DNA of 64,000 nucleotides from a virus: IMG/VR virus record IMGVR_UViG_3300020204_000007, positions 105,060 to 169,059 of that record; one strand, 5' to 3'. Shown piece by piece: positions 56,501 to 63,955 of this stretch (position 1 is its first letter; each line of letters starts with the position of its first letter). The notes under the pieces were generated by a model. It saw only the letters and a program-made list of their open reading frames with translations, ran no database searches and was not told where the DNA came from. The position numbers and the translations under genes were made by a program.

Positions 56501-58440
56501 GTAATTGTTACTAAATTTACTCCGAGTTCGCTAATTAGTTTAAATGATGCAGCTGTGCCCGCAATTCCCCTTAAAACCAAACCATTTGTTGTTGATTTAA
56601 AAAGATTTGCTCCAGAAATTGGTTCAAATCCTGTAATTTTTACAGAACCAGCCGATAAGTCTCCGGTTGTCTGAATGTTCTGTGAACCAAAGTTAGGGAT
56701 AATTTTTGTTCCTGAAATTCCGGCAGCGCCGTCAATGTCTGAATTTTGAATTAAAGAAGATGATAGCTGTCCGTCAACATCTGATCGCACTATGCCGGTT
56801 CCAAAGCTAGAAAGCTTTAAATTTGAAAACTCAGCCGACGATGTTTTTTGCAAATCCTGATCAATAGTTAAGTTCGTATTAAACTTAACTGTTACATTAT
56901 CTGTCGATTCGCTGGTTAAAAGCAGGGTTTTTGCCAAAGCTTGTGGCTTTAAATCAATTATGCCTGAATGAGCAGGTGCCCTAACCTCCCAACTCATGCG
57001 CGTAGCGCCAACGTGAACATATCCATTTAATAACAAACGAGCGCCACTTGCTCCAGAAACGCCCGTTTCATCCAAAGAAGCGTTTGTTCTTTGAGGGTTA
57101 ACTACGTCCACATAACCAACGTTGACCGTAGTTACCTTAAAAGTACCGTTGTTTTGGTTATTTAAAAAATTTGTCACGCGAATATATTCGCCAGCAGCTA
57201 ATCCATCAACGCCACTTCCGGCACCATCGACTATATATCTAACTGTATTTCCAGATTGCCAAATAGCATCTAACAAATCAATATGCGCACCGGCATATTC
57301 TTCTTGAACGTACAGTCCAGATTCCTGAGAATCTTGTCCAGAAGCGTTGAAATTTACAACAATATTTTTATCTTCGGAGACATATTCAACCGGGGTTGTA
57401 TATGTGGCTCCCGAGATATTTACGGTAGAATTAAGTCCACCGATTGTAATTGTATTGTATCCAATACCCGTACCAATTGAAATGTTTTTATTTGTGTTGC
57501 CCGCCAAAACACTAATATCATCGGTATCCGACTCGATTGTATCAACAAAAAGGGCGCCGGTTGTCTGAACGTTCTGTGAACCAAAGTCAGGGATAATTTT
57601 TGTTCCCTGAATGGCGGCATTAACTCCCACATCGACATCAATTATTTTTGAAGAGCTAAGTAATCCATTACTATTTGTGTGTACAACTCCGGGAGTGTTA
57701 ATTCCGGCTCCCAGAGAAGGCACCACCAGCTGATCGGTGCCGATTGGATTAGAAAGAACGGTCGCGCCTAATTCATTTTCCAAAACAAAACTAGACGTAG
57801 AGCCGGCGTACCCACTTGAAACCATACCTTTTACGGGATCTAGATAGAGCGAAGCGGAAGTAGGAGTGCCGCCCGGGGTAAGCGTTAAAATCGGTGTTTT
57901 TGTTTTGACGGTTAACGTGATTTCGTCAAAAGTTGGATTTCCGGTGTCAGATAAATTTTGCGATAATTTAATTTTTTGAGAATCGGCATCTAACTCCAGA
58001 CCATTAAAAAAAGATGGATTCCAAACGCTTGGCTGAGGTTCTGCCCCGGTTCTCATAACTAAACGAGTATGCTGGTCGGCCAAAAGAGAAACAATTTGAG
58101 GAATTGTTAAAACGGCGGTGGCGAAATCCGTAACATTTGAAGAGGTCAATATTAACTCAGCCTCTTCAACGTTTGCTCTATATGCGATTTGACTCCCAAT
58201 AACGGTGGAAGTCCACGAAACGGTTCGAGTGTCTATGAGATTTACAAATGCTGGGATTTCAGTTGTGACCCAATCTGCAACGGTAGACGTTCCCTGGGAT
58301 ATATAAAGCTTTTTAGCGACAATATCATAATACCCTTGTCCCACAAACAGTGGAACGGAAGAGGGGGCGGTTGACCCAATTGTAATACGCAATTCGTGAA
58401 TGTCTTCGCCGATTAGGTCTTTATGTAAAATTTCAGCCAT
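53527..58440 (-). CDS. Long tail fibre protein, 1637 aa
   Basis: N-terminus MAEILHKDLIGEDIHELRIT probably attaches to the baseplate. The shaft has recurring units (GLLSSSKIIDVDVGVNAAIQ, GTKIIPDFGSQNVQTTG and variants) occurring three to four times. Residues about 1330-1470 form a globular insert. The last 130 residues are a C1q-like head (FTAPVSGIYEFHFGITHRYS, LTAGQYVQCGIHACAAG). Promoter at 58482-58510. Largest gene in the window; likely the primary host-range determinant. Confidence 0.8.
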   Translation of the reverse strand: MAEILHKDLIGEDIHELRITIGSTAPSSVPLFVGQGYYDIVAKKLYISQGTSTVADWVTTEIPAFVNLIDTRTVSWTSTVIGSQIAYRANVEEAELILTSSNVTDFATAVLTIPQIVSLLADQHTRLVMRTGAEPQPSVWNPSFFNGLELDADSQKIKLSQNLSDTGNPTFDEITLTVKTKTPILTLTPGGTPTSASLYLDPVKGMVSSGYAGSTSSFVLENELGATVLSNPIGTDQLVVPSLGAGINTPGVVHTNSNGLLSSSKIIDVDVGVNAAIQGTKIIPDFGSQNVQTTGALFVDTIESDTDDISVLAGNTNKNISIGTGIGYNTITIGGLNSTVNISGATYTTPVEYVSEDKNIVVNFNASGQDSQESGLYVQEEYAGAHIDLLDAIWQSGNTVRYIVDGAGSGVDGLAAGEYIRVTNFLNNQNNGTFKVTTVNVGYVDVVNPQRTNASLDETGVSGASGARLLLNGYVHVGATRMSWEVRAPAHSGIIDLKPQALAKTLLLTSESTDNVTVKFNTNLTIDQDLQKTSSAEFSNLKLSSFGTGIVRSDVDGQLSSSLIQNSDIDGAAGISGTKIIPNFGSQNIQTTGDLSAGSVKITGFEPISGANLFKSTTNGLVLRGIAGTAASFKLISELGVNLVTITDNGTVTFHELTNGIVKASAAGVLSSSLITDADVGAAANIQGSKIQEASTTEPGIVTISSQSFSGNKTFTGNVAVSGLSTVGVVHNDVAGLLSTSLIMDADVNPSAAISAFKISIQPGGNITSIDAQAAIDELDEKKVAKTGDSMSGSLTFSSGFGIESTAPSAALNVGATSNTSVLNLGTGSSTKTINLGTGSGATTINIGGSGDTINIVGTLNSVNVTDMEVTDKNITLNKQGASSSGDGAGLGIEENASIVGYAKIGNSRTSWEFKAPAGSGNIRLTPSTEAYAAEFKIPSLTSSVVYSFPAITETLVGRSTTDNLSNKTLFNPIIDQITPYNVDKTIAISSTAALKIPVGTNTERSAFTATDGMVRYNSTDSFYEGYSDGNWSSLSAIKILTISSATVLSKQTKYLANTFAGSFSVTLPLGSANSRIEIKDANFTWQTNNLTIIPASGQRIHNLAINEPLVCDVNGGWVGLDWDSVNSRWVLATSAIVDLNDTYATELYAGVVSTGTQTFSGTKTFSDGIVLKTNATPAIAPADGIQVYAKADSKLYTLNSSGTEQAVGSGGSVLSITQASHGFTSADVGRPLYLNGSAYAFAKADIEATAEVSALISRVIDSNKFEVCLGGEVSSVGANLIVGGGFLTPGEVYFLSASEAGKISTTPPSVVGQISKPVGIARTTTALDFFNMTGSTIGGTNAYTQIGLTNNAVTTIQNASAYDNVELTGWVYINATTPLRFGIKVQVTKNGAGTNYLVSNQTTGDTPPLGFDVDATAAGLVQITLPSIAGFTSAVVQFSLNGPAVGASLPLQIESTNVSFSTVQAKDTNGIAFRNSAGTGIGSLTNAGYLLTPNIPAFYAWQTGGIASTLTGAFGTIAPKFGNTRLNVNGCYDTSTGRFTAPVSGIYEFHFGITHRYSSAAGQLEPTFYLNGSNISPRGCAYSWVTQSNDHDWVLAHMMLSLTAGQYVQCGIHACAAGVDYYYGENLGYFSGKLIG

Positions 58441-58481
58441 TTCGCCCTCTTAGGGAAATTTAGGTAGAACGATATAGGATT

Positions 58482-58510
58482 ATTTTACAATAATGACTAA
58501 AGTTTCTCAA
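58482..58510 (-). promoter_or_regulatory. Sigma-70-type promoter for the fibre operon
   Basis: TTGAGA (58510-58505), 17 nt, TAAAAT (58487-58482) on the minus strand, ahead of the 1637-aa fibre. Overlaps the divergent plus-strand promoter. Confidence 0.6.
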
Positions 58511-58524
58511 GCAATTTCCGAATA
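58498..58524 (+). promoter_or_regulatory. Degenerate sigma-28-like promoter
   Basis: TAAAGTTT (58498-58505), exact E. coli -35 consensus, and CCGAATA (58518-58524) with 16 nt between TAAA and CCG. Leader AAGGGTATAAGGAGGACAAG to ATG 58548. Confidence 0.5.
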
Positions 58525-58547
58525 GAAGGGTATAAGGAGGACAAGTC

Positions 58548-58667
58548 ATGCAAAATATTCTTCTTGCAATGTTGGGGGTTATTTTGGTATCTTCATTAAT
58601 GCTGCTTATGACGATTAATGACAGAGAGGTTTCTCGTGACGATGAAAAAACTCAAAGAGGAGAATGA
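58548..58667 (+). CDS. Small single-pass membrane protein, 39 aa
   Basis: ATG 58548 follows AAGGAGGACAAGTC. One hydrophobic helix (ILLAMLGVILVSSLMLLMTI) and a charged tail (DREVSRDDEKTQRGE). Overlaps the next gene by 26 nt. Confidence 0.65.
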   Translation: MQNILLAMLGVILVSSLMLLMTINDREVSRDDEKTQRGE

Positions 58668-58902
58668 AGTTTTAAAACAAATCATTCAGGACACTATGTG
58701 GATGGCCTTTAGGTACGTAGACGGGCGGTCTACGTATGCGCCCAGTATGTTCAATCTGGCCGTCCATAAGCTAGACAGCTTAGAACTGTCTCATTTACAC
58801 GCAGGAGACCCTGTAACTAATAATAGACGTTTTGCAGAAGATGGAATGCTTGGTGAGTGGAATCCAGAGTTAAGAGATTTTATTAAAAAGGAGAAGTTAT
58901 GA
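58642..58902 (+). CDS. Conserved phage protein, paralogue of 5527-5790, 86 aa
   Basis: QDTMWMAFRYVDGRSTYAPS is nearly the same as in the 5527 protein. It has an added N-terminal charged helix and a short insertion (HAGDPVTNNRRF). Start ATG 58642 is inside the preceding reading frame. Function unknown. Confidence 0.65.
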   Translation: MKKLKEENEVLKQIIQDTMWMAFRYVDGRSTYAPSMFNLAVHKLDSLELSHLHAGDPVTNNRRFAEDGMLGEWNPELRDFIKKEKL

Positions 58903-59417
58903 AAATTGGCATTAACGGTATTTCTTATAGCAAGACTGAGCGCAAGTATTTGGTTAGAACTTACAAAGATTCTAAGACGGTCTACTTGGGACGGTTTAGT
59001 TCTTTAGAAGAAGCTCAAGCTGCTCTTAGGGCACATGAAGAACCAGAGCAAACACAAGACAGTAATACCCCTATCTTGAACTCTATTAGAGCGCAGTTTG
59101 CTCCTACCAAAAAGTCTAATAAAAAGAAAGTATCTGTGGCTAAATCTACCCCTAAGCCCGATGTGTTCGTACTTAATAATAAATCACACGTAACAACCAA
59201 AAAACCATCAAAGATTAAGTCTTCTTCAAAATCCGCCGTAGGAACACCCACAGGAGAATTGACAGTCAAGGGAATTGATGAGGCAGCCCTTAACAAGCAA
59301 TTAGCGCAAAAAACTCTTGACTTAATTCTTAATTATCTAGTTGAGCTGGCTGACGAAAGGCAGACAACTGTCTTTAATGTTATTGTTCATGAAGTGGCGA
59401 GACTTGTTAAGAAATAA
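58899..59417 (+). CDS. Protein with AP2-like N-terminal domain, 172 aa
   Basis: Residues about 3-45 (GINGISYSKTERKYLVRTYK, VYLGRFSSLEEAQAALRAHE) fit the AP2-type three-strand-plus-helix DNA-binding fold found in phage homing endonucleases and integrase arms. The middle is Lys/Ser-rich and disordered, and the end is a helical domain (LDLILNYLVELADERQTTVF). No nuclease motif seen. Possibly a DNA-binding regulator. Confidence 0.6.
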   Translation: MKIGINGISYSKTERKYLVRTYKDSKTVYLGRFSSLEEAQAALRAHEEPEQTQDSNTPILNSIRAQFAPTKKSNKKKVSVAKSTPKPDVFVLNNKSHVTTKKPSKIKSSSKSAVGTPTGELTVKGIDEAALNKQLAQKTLDLILNYLVELADERQTTVFNVIVHEVARLVKK

Positions 59418-59440
59418 AAAAAAGGGGGCTTCAAGCCCCC
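59413..59440. terminator. Bidirectional-type terminator hairpin
   Basis: GGGGGCTT C AAGCCCCC (59424-59440). On the minus strand it is followed by TTTTTTTTATTTC, so it ends the gene at 59448-59825 efficiently. On the plus strand the T-tract is poor. Confidence 0.75.
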
Positions 59441-59447
59441 TAGATAT

Positions 59448-59825
59448 TTACGCTAACCAGCAGTAAACTCTACACTTTCCATCTGGGTTGCCAATTCCTA
59501 TGTGAGTGGCCAATGAATACGCCGCAAACTTGGTGCGAGGCGGAAATAAACACATAGGCCCAGCATAGTTTTCAATCGGTAAGCTTTGTCCGGGGGCAAG
59601 ACAAAGTATTTTTTGCCAAGCTCCTTCTAAGCTAGAAGGATTTGCAATTAAAACTTGTACTTCTTGATCCGAGTCGTTGTGAAAAATAATTTTATGAGAC
59701 TGATCTGCCAATGTAATTAACATTGCTGGCGCAAGCTCTGTAGCGGCGGCCAAAGCAACTTTTGTCGCTTCGCCGTAATCTAATTTTAATCCACCCACGC
59801 CGTTATCAGAAAAAATGTTTGGCAT
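59448..59825 (-). CDS. Hypothetical, probably structural protein, 125 aa
   Basis: Beta-rich (AMLITLADQSHKIIFHNDSD, QEVQVLIANPSSL, CLAPGQSLPIENYAGP), resembling a small decoration or head protein. Directly follows the prohead protease gene, 9 nt apart, which supports a head role. RBS AGAGGTTGAT. Confidence 0.55.
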   Translation of the reverse strand: MPNIFSDNGVGGLKLDYGEATKVALAAATELAPAMLITLADQSHKIIFHNDSDQEVQVLIANPSSLEGAWQKILCLAPGQSLPIENYAGPMCLFPPRTKFAAYSLATHIGIGNPDGKCRVYCWLA

Positions 59826-59834
59826 ATCAACCTC

Positions 59835-60617
59835 TTATTGGTTTAAAGCTTTCCAGATATCTTGCATACTTCGAGCATCTCCGCACTTCTTGCAGCGATT
59901 ACTCCACTCGCGCGACGCTTTGAACATTCTCTCAGTGTCGCCGCAGTTCCAGCACTTAACAGAACACACTCCACCCTTTAAAACATCTTCCAAAGACTTT
60001 TTCAACTCTTCGAGCTTTTGTTTGAGGCGAATCTCTGGACGGTGCTTAAAAGACTGAGTTGCGCTCTCGGATTTCATAAACTTTTGTAGATACTCAGCGG
60101 GGGGCGGCTCTGCAGATGACTTCATGAGGTCATTCATGGGGAACATCTGAGCCTGTGGGTTGCAGGGTTTAGCCGTAATAGCAATAGCATCTGCCGAAGA
60201 CTGCTTGATGACTTTGTGTTCTGCTGAACCTTCCGGTCCGCCACGCTTTAGGATAAGACCTTCAATTGACATCCCAATTCTTAGGGGTAAATCAGGATTA
60301 GCGGCAGTATACCTAATAAGAGCAGCAGCAGCATCAGCATTTGGGTGTCCATCGGCAAGTTCTCCTTCGACATAAAGGTAAGGAACTTTGACTAAGTCCC
60401 AACATTTCTTCTGGCGGGGAGTCTCGCAGTCTTTTTCAGACATAATCTTTTTGTGGGCAGTAATTCCGCCAACAATACACCAAGCTCCCTTTTGGTCGGA
60501 GTTGTGTTCGTCTGTAATCATGCGTAGATTGGATGTATCAATATTAGCAATTTCAATCAGTTCGCCTTGTTTATCGACTGATTGTACTGCGCCCAATCCA
60601 AAGACTTTGAGTCCCAT
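59835..60617 (-). CDS. Prohead core protease (T4 gp21-like) with zinc-ribbon tail, 260 aa
   Basis: IVGGITAHKKIMSEKDC, VKVPYLYVEGELADGHPNAD with His91, and LRIGMSIEGLILKRGG with Ser117 match the gp21-type serine protease that matures the prohead. AITAKPCNPQAQMFPMNDLM is a typical following block. The C-terminus has CWNCGD and CKKCGD (C222, C225, C242, C245), a four-Cys zinc ribbon that T4 gp21 lacks as far as I know. The scaffold and capsid genes are presumably outside the window. Confidence 0.85.
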   Translation of the reverse strand: MGLKVFGLGAVQSVDKQGELIEIANIDTSNLRMITDEHNSDQKGAWCIVGGITAHKKIMSEKDCETPRQKKCWDLVKVPYLYVEGELADGHPNADAAAALIRYTAANPDLPLRIGMSIEGLILKRGGPEGSAEHKVIKQSSADAIAITAKPCNPQAQMFPMNDLMKSSAEPPPAEYLQKFMKSESATQSFKHRPEIRLKQKLEELKKSLEDVLKGGVCSVKCWNCGDTERMFKASREWSNRCKKCGDARSMQDIWKALNQ

Positions 60618-60645
60618 GTCTTAACCCCTATGACATACTCGTTGT

Positions 60646-60674
60646 ATTTTAACATTGACTCACACATTTGTCTT
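60646..60674 (-). promoter_or_regulatory. Possible sigma-70-type promoter for the protease operon
   Basis: AAGACA (60674-60669), 17 nt, TAAAAT (60651-60646) on the minus strand, overlapping the divergent helicase promoter. Confidence 0.4.
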
Positions 60675-60690
60675 TGTTATAGATAACAAA
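60655..60690 (+). promoter_or_regulatory. Sigma-70-type promoter with overlapping inverted repeat
   Basis: TTGACT (60655-60660), 17 nt, TATAGA (60678-60683). An inverted repeat TTTGTTAT-AG-ATAACAAA (60673-60690) covers the -10 and start region, an ideal place for an operator. RBS CGGAGAACTT before ATG 60702. Confidence 0.7.
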
Positions 60691-60701
60691 ACGGAGAACT
60701 T

Positions 60702-62153
60702 ATGGCTAAAGATAATACTTTTGAACCCATACGCGGCCTTAGGGGCGAGTATAAGAACAATGAAATCACTCTGTCAGGCACTTCAGACGTACTCGCAACT
60801 GTTAGAAATCTCCTAACAGTTGAAAATAAGGGTGTAATTTCAAAAATTAAGCTCCTTAAGCGTCAAAAGCCCTACAACGAAAAGCACGCCATCAAGATTA
60901 AGCTTGAGCTTGCCCAACTAGAACTAGAGACTAAAGTAGAATATTACGGCGAAAATGATGATGGGACTCTCAGTGTACCCCCTGGGTTCTGGTGGCTCGT
61001 TCCTAACATGGAAGGCCATAAAGAAAAAGATAGAGAACTCAATCTGTCTCCCGTAGGTCCTAAAGTTCCAAGAGACTATCAGGCTGAAGCCGTCAAGACT
61101 GCTCTTGGCTATAAGAGGGGCTGTATTGTTTTGCCGACAGGAACAGGCAAGTCAATGTGTATCAGCCTACTGAGTCGTGCCCTCGTCGAGCGTGGCCTCA
61201 GAGTCCTCATTGTTGTCCCTACTATCGAACTTATCTCTCAGATGCTTAAAGACATTAAACAGATTGCCCCCAAGAGCTGCGGCATCGGTGGCAAGCACAA
61301 ATTCAAAGAGGGTGTTGATGTTGCTATTGCCACTGTCAACAGTGGCCGTAACTACTCAGACATCTTTGATGCTATTATTATTGACGAAGCTCACCACTCC
61401 TCTTCTAACATGTATAAAGAATTGGCTATCTTTGGAAGTCGAGCCAAGTATATCTATGGCTTTACGGCAACTCCAGTCAGAGCAGACAACTTGGAACTTG
61501 GCTTCCATGGGATTGTCGGGCCTATTGTCTTTCAAAAAGACAGTAAGTGGGCAATTGACAATGAGTTCCTTTGCCCCGTAGCCATTACCTGCCTAACGAT
61601 TACTGGTTTAGGCCGCATTAGAGAGACGACTCATCAGCAGACAGCCTACAAGATGCTTTCTACTCACGAAAAGTCGCTCCATACGGTGCTTAACCTAGTT
61701 AAGAGCGGACTAAACAAGGGACTTAAGGTCTTAGTGTTGTTTAAGACAGTCGAGCCGTCAGCCGAGTTTTGTGAGTATGCGTCTGAAATGGGGGTCGCCT
61801 GCGAGCCTGCTCATAGCGGATACCGCAATCCTTTTTATCAATTTAAAGATGGTAAGACGAATCTCCTAGTGTCTAATAGCAGTCTGTTGGGAGAAGGTAT
61901 CGACTTGCCCGACGTTGACTTTATGATTAGTTGTGTTCAAAACTCGGCAGAAGCCTTAACTCGGCAGGTTATTGGCCGTGGCCTTCGGTATAAAAAAGGC
62001 AAGAAACTAATCTTTATCGACATTACAACCGCTGGCTATGGGGTTTGGAATAGCGATAGCGAAAAGTTCTTTGATATTTTTAAACAGTATGCTAAGTCAA
62101 GATATAGTGTTTATGAGACGATAACCGAAGACATTGTTTATAAGGACATTTAA
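60702..62153 (+). CDS. SF2 helicase, UvsW-like, copy 2, 483 aa
   Basis: Walker A PTGTGKS (145-151), motif II DEAH (228-231), motif III FTATP, and motif VI RQVIGRGLRYKKG. The N-terminal domain (NLLTVENKGVISKIKLLKRQ) aligns with that of the helicase at 22033. The two proteins differ enough to have distinct jobs. Its codons end in C or G more often than in copy 1. Has its own promoter with an operator-like repeat. Confidence 0.85.
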   Translation: MAKDNTFEPIRGLRGEYKNNEITLSGTSDVLATVRNLLTVENKGVISKIKLLKRQKPYNEKHAIKIKLELAQLELETKVEYYGENDDGTLSVPPGFWWLVPNMEGHKEKDRELNLSPVGPKVPRDYQAEAVKTALGYKRGCIVLPTGTGKSMCISLLSRALVERGLRVLIVVPTIELISQMLKDIKQIAPKSCGIGGKHKFKEGVDVAIATVNSGRNYSDIFDAIIIDEAHHSSSNMYKELAIFGSRAKYIYGFTATPVRADNLELGFHGIVGPIVFQKDSKWAIDNEFLCPVAITCLTITGLGRIRETTHQQTAYKMLSTHEKSLHTVLNLVKSGLNKGLKVLVLFKTVEPSAEFCEYASEMGVACEPAHSGYRNPFYQFKDGKTNLLVSNSSLLGEGIDLPDVDFMISCVQNSAEALTRQVIGRGLRYKKGKKLIFIDITTAGYGVWNSDSEKFFDIFKQYAKSRYSVYETITEDIVYKDI

Positions 62154-62154
62154 G

Positions 62155-63078
62155 ATGATTGCAGATAAAGTCGTATATTGTTTGAACTCTGCTGCAGTGG
62201 GTGATCTAATAGCTGCCGCTCCTTCTTTAAAATACGCTACCGAAAATTTTCACAAAAGAACGGACGATTACCTTGTAGGAGTTTATCCGGATTTTAAAGA
62301 TTTTTTTCATTTTATTCCTGAAAGTAAATTTACCGAAGTTACGGCTCAGTACCCTAAGGGATATTCAATTAGGCATTTAAATATGCTCGGAGTTGGTAAC
62401 CATGTTTGTAAGCTAACTCCGTCTCGCATGAAACTGACCCAATACGCCTCTATTGGTTTACTGGGGCGCGTACTAGATGACATCGACGCCCAGTACGTTC
62501 CGCTTTTACCAACGGACGTAAGCCGTTACGGCGTAGATTTTAGTAAATCTGTAATTATTATTACTACTTACAGAGACAAGCAGCGTACAATTCTATCAGA
62601 CGAAATTACTAAAATTGCCGAATATGTTTATTCAAAAGGGCTAACTCCTGTATACGTAGGCAAAAGAGGAGCTATTTCTATTTGGAAAAGCAGTCTCGCT
62701 GTAAGTGATTTTGAGTATCCGGGCTTTGGAGTAGACTTAAGAGACGATACGTCTTTTAGGGAGCTTGCAACTATTATGAATCAGTCTAAAGCCATCGTGG
62801 GAATGGACGGCGGCCCTATGCACATTGCTTGGACAACCCAAACTCCCGTTGTTTGCGGATTTACGACTATTAAACCTGAGCTCCGGATTCCATACAGAGG
62901 ACGAGTTCCCACCATTTCAATTACTCCCAATATTGCCTGCGGTTTTTGTGAGTCAGACTGGTCACTAAATTACTGGAATTTTGCAAACTGTCCTCGCAAA
63001 ATGGAGCTTGCAGAGTGTGTTACAAAAATGACTAGTAAAAAGTTTATAGATGCTTTAAACCAATTAAAGATTTGGTGA
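62155..63078 (+). CDS. GT9-like glycosyltransferase, 307 aa
   Basis: Resembles ADP-heptose:LPS heptosyltransferase-type (GT9) enzymes. NSAAVGDLIAAAPSLKYA is the GT9 N-terminal signature, SVIIITTYRD and LTPVYVGKRG begin the second Rossmann half, and SKAIVGMDGGPMHIAWTTQT is the nucleotide-sugar region. ATG 62155 lies 2 nt after the helicase stop. Role could be LPS change, protein or DNA glycosylation; phages with hydroxymethylcytosine often glycosylate it, but those enzymes are usually of other families. Confidence 0.7.
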   Translation: MIADKVVYCLNSAAVGDLIAAAPSLKYATENFHKRTDDYLVGVYPDFKDFFHFIPESKFTEVTAQYPKGYSIRHLNMLGVGNHVCKLTPSRMKLTQYASIGLLGRVLDDIDAQYVPLLPTDVSRYGVDFSKSVIIITTYRDKQRTILSDEITKIAEYVYSKGLTPVYVGKRGAISIWKSSLAVSDFEYPGFGVDLRDDTSFRELATIMNQSKAIVGMDGGPMHIAWTTQTPVVCGFTTIKPELRIPYRGRVPTISITPNIACGFCESDWSLNYWNFANCPRKMELAECVTKMTSKKFIDALNQLKIW

Positions 63079-63086
63079 GGTCAGTT

Positions 63087-63362
63087 ATGAGCTTTTCACA
63101 GCCACATCGCTATAAGCTAATGATTCCTGCTTATTGGGTAGATGGTCAGGATGACTACAGGGCAGACGCAATGATGTCTTCTATGCCATCAAGAGATGAA
63201 GTGATTGAGGCTTTGAGAAAAGCAGACGAACTAGATGGCTATTCAGCAGAATATATTGACAATCTTAGGGTGGAACGCCCCGATGGTTGGTACTACAAAA
63301 AAATTTTAATTTACAACAGCTCAAGCAACAAACCACTTTGGAAATTTGAACCAGCTCCGTGA
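63087..63362 (+). CDS. Hypothetical protein, 91 aa
   Basis: ATG 63087 follows GTGAGGTCAGTT. Mixed composition, central helix (SRDEVIEALRKADELDGYSA) and a strand-rich end (WYYKKILIYNSSS). Cotranscribed with the glycosyltransferase. No family recognised. Confidence 0.6.
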   Translation: MSFSQPHRYKLMIPAYWVDGQDDYRADAMMSSMPSRDEVIEALRKADELDGYSAEYIDNLRVERPDGWYYKKILIYNSSSNKPLWKFEPAP

Positions 63363-63371
63363 GAGGAATTT

Positions 63372-63695
63372 ATGAACTTAGACACATCAGCAACGCCATG
63401 GGCGCATGACGAGCTACAGCTTATAGGGGCTGAGCTAGGCGACACTATCGAGATGGCAAATGAAGAAGATAAGACACAAGTTGGCTTAATTGTCTCTTTG
63501 ACAAAGATGGCTATATTTGTATTGACAGAAGGAGATGAAATCCTTAAGTTTGGAAGAGTATCTCTGTCTAGTGTAGACGGCAAATGGGACGTGGTGGGCC
63601 TATCTGAAAGGGAGATGAGGATTTCTGCTGCCAAGTGGGCTGAAGTGAAAAATAAAATTAAAACAAAAGCCAACAAAAATAAGGACTTGAGATGA
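63372..63695 (+). CDS. Hypothetical protein, 107 aa
   Basis: RBS GAGAGGAATTT. Beta-rich central part (TQVGLIVSLTKMAIFVLTEG) and a basic C-terminal helix. Stop overlaps the next start as ATGA. Function unknown. Confidence 0.6.
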   Translation: MNLDTSATPWAHDELQLIGAELGDTIEMANEEDKTQVGLIVSLTKMAIFVLTEGDEILKFGRVSLSSVDGKWDVVGLSEREMRISAAKWAEVKNKIKTKANKNKDLR

Positions 63696-63955
63696 AAGTT
63701 TACTCTAGAGAAGAAATTAATAACCTTGCAGAACATGAAGAAACGGGCAATTACCACCTTGTTGTTCATTCTCAAGACTTGGTAAAGTTGGCTCAAGCAG
63801 TTGCTTATAACGCTCAGCGGGGCAACCCCAAGGGGCTAGAGCCTCTCAGTCAAGTTTGGAAGGATGCAGTCAATAAGCATCTGGCTAAAATCTTTACAAC
63901 TTACCTAAAACAAGAAAAGATTCTAGTCATTAAAAGCAGGGAAGATGACGCATGA
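63692..63955 (+). CDS. Hypothetical protein, 87 aa
   Basis: Helical, starts MKVYSREEINNLAEHEETGN. Overlaps both neighbours by 4 nt, so part of one coupled operon. No family recognised. Confidence 0.6.
   Translation: MKVYSREEINNLAEHEETGNYHLVVHSQDLVKLAQAVAYNAQRGNPKGLEPLSQVWKDAVNKHLAKIFTTYLKQEKILVIKSREDDA

Noticed and set aside
63311-63796. 161-codon minus-strand frame near the right edge
   Set aside because: It is opposite three coupled plus-strand genes with good ribosome sites and ATGA overlaps.
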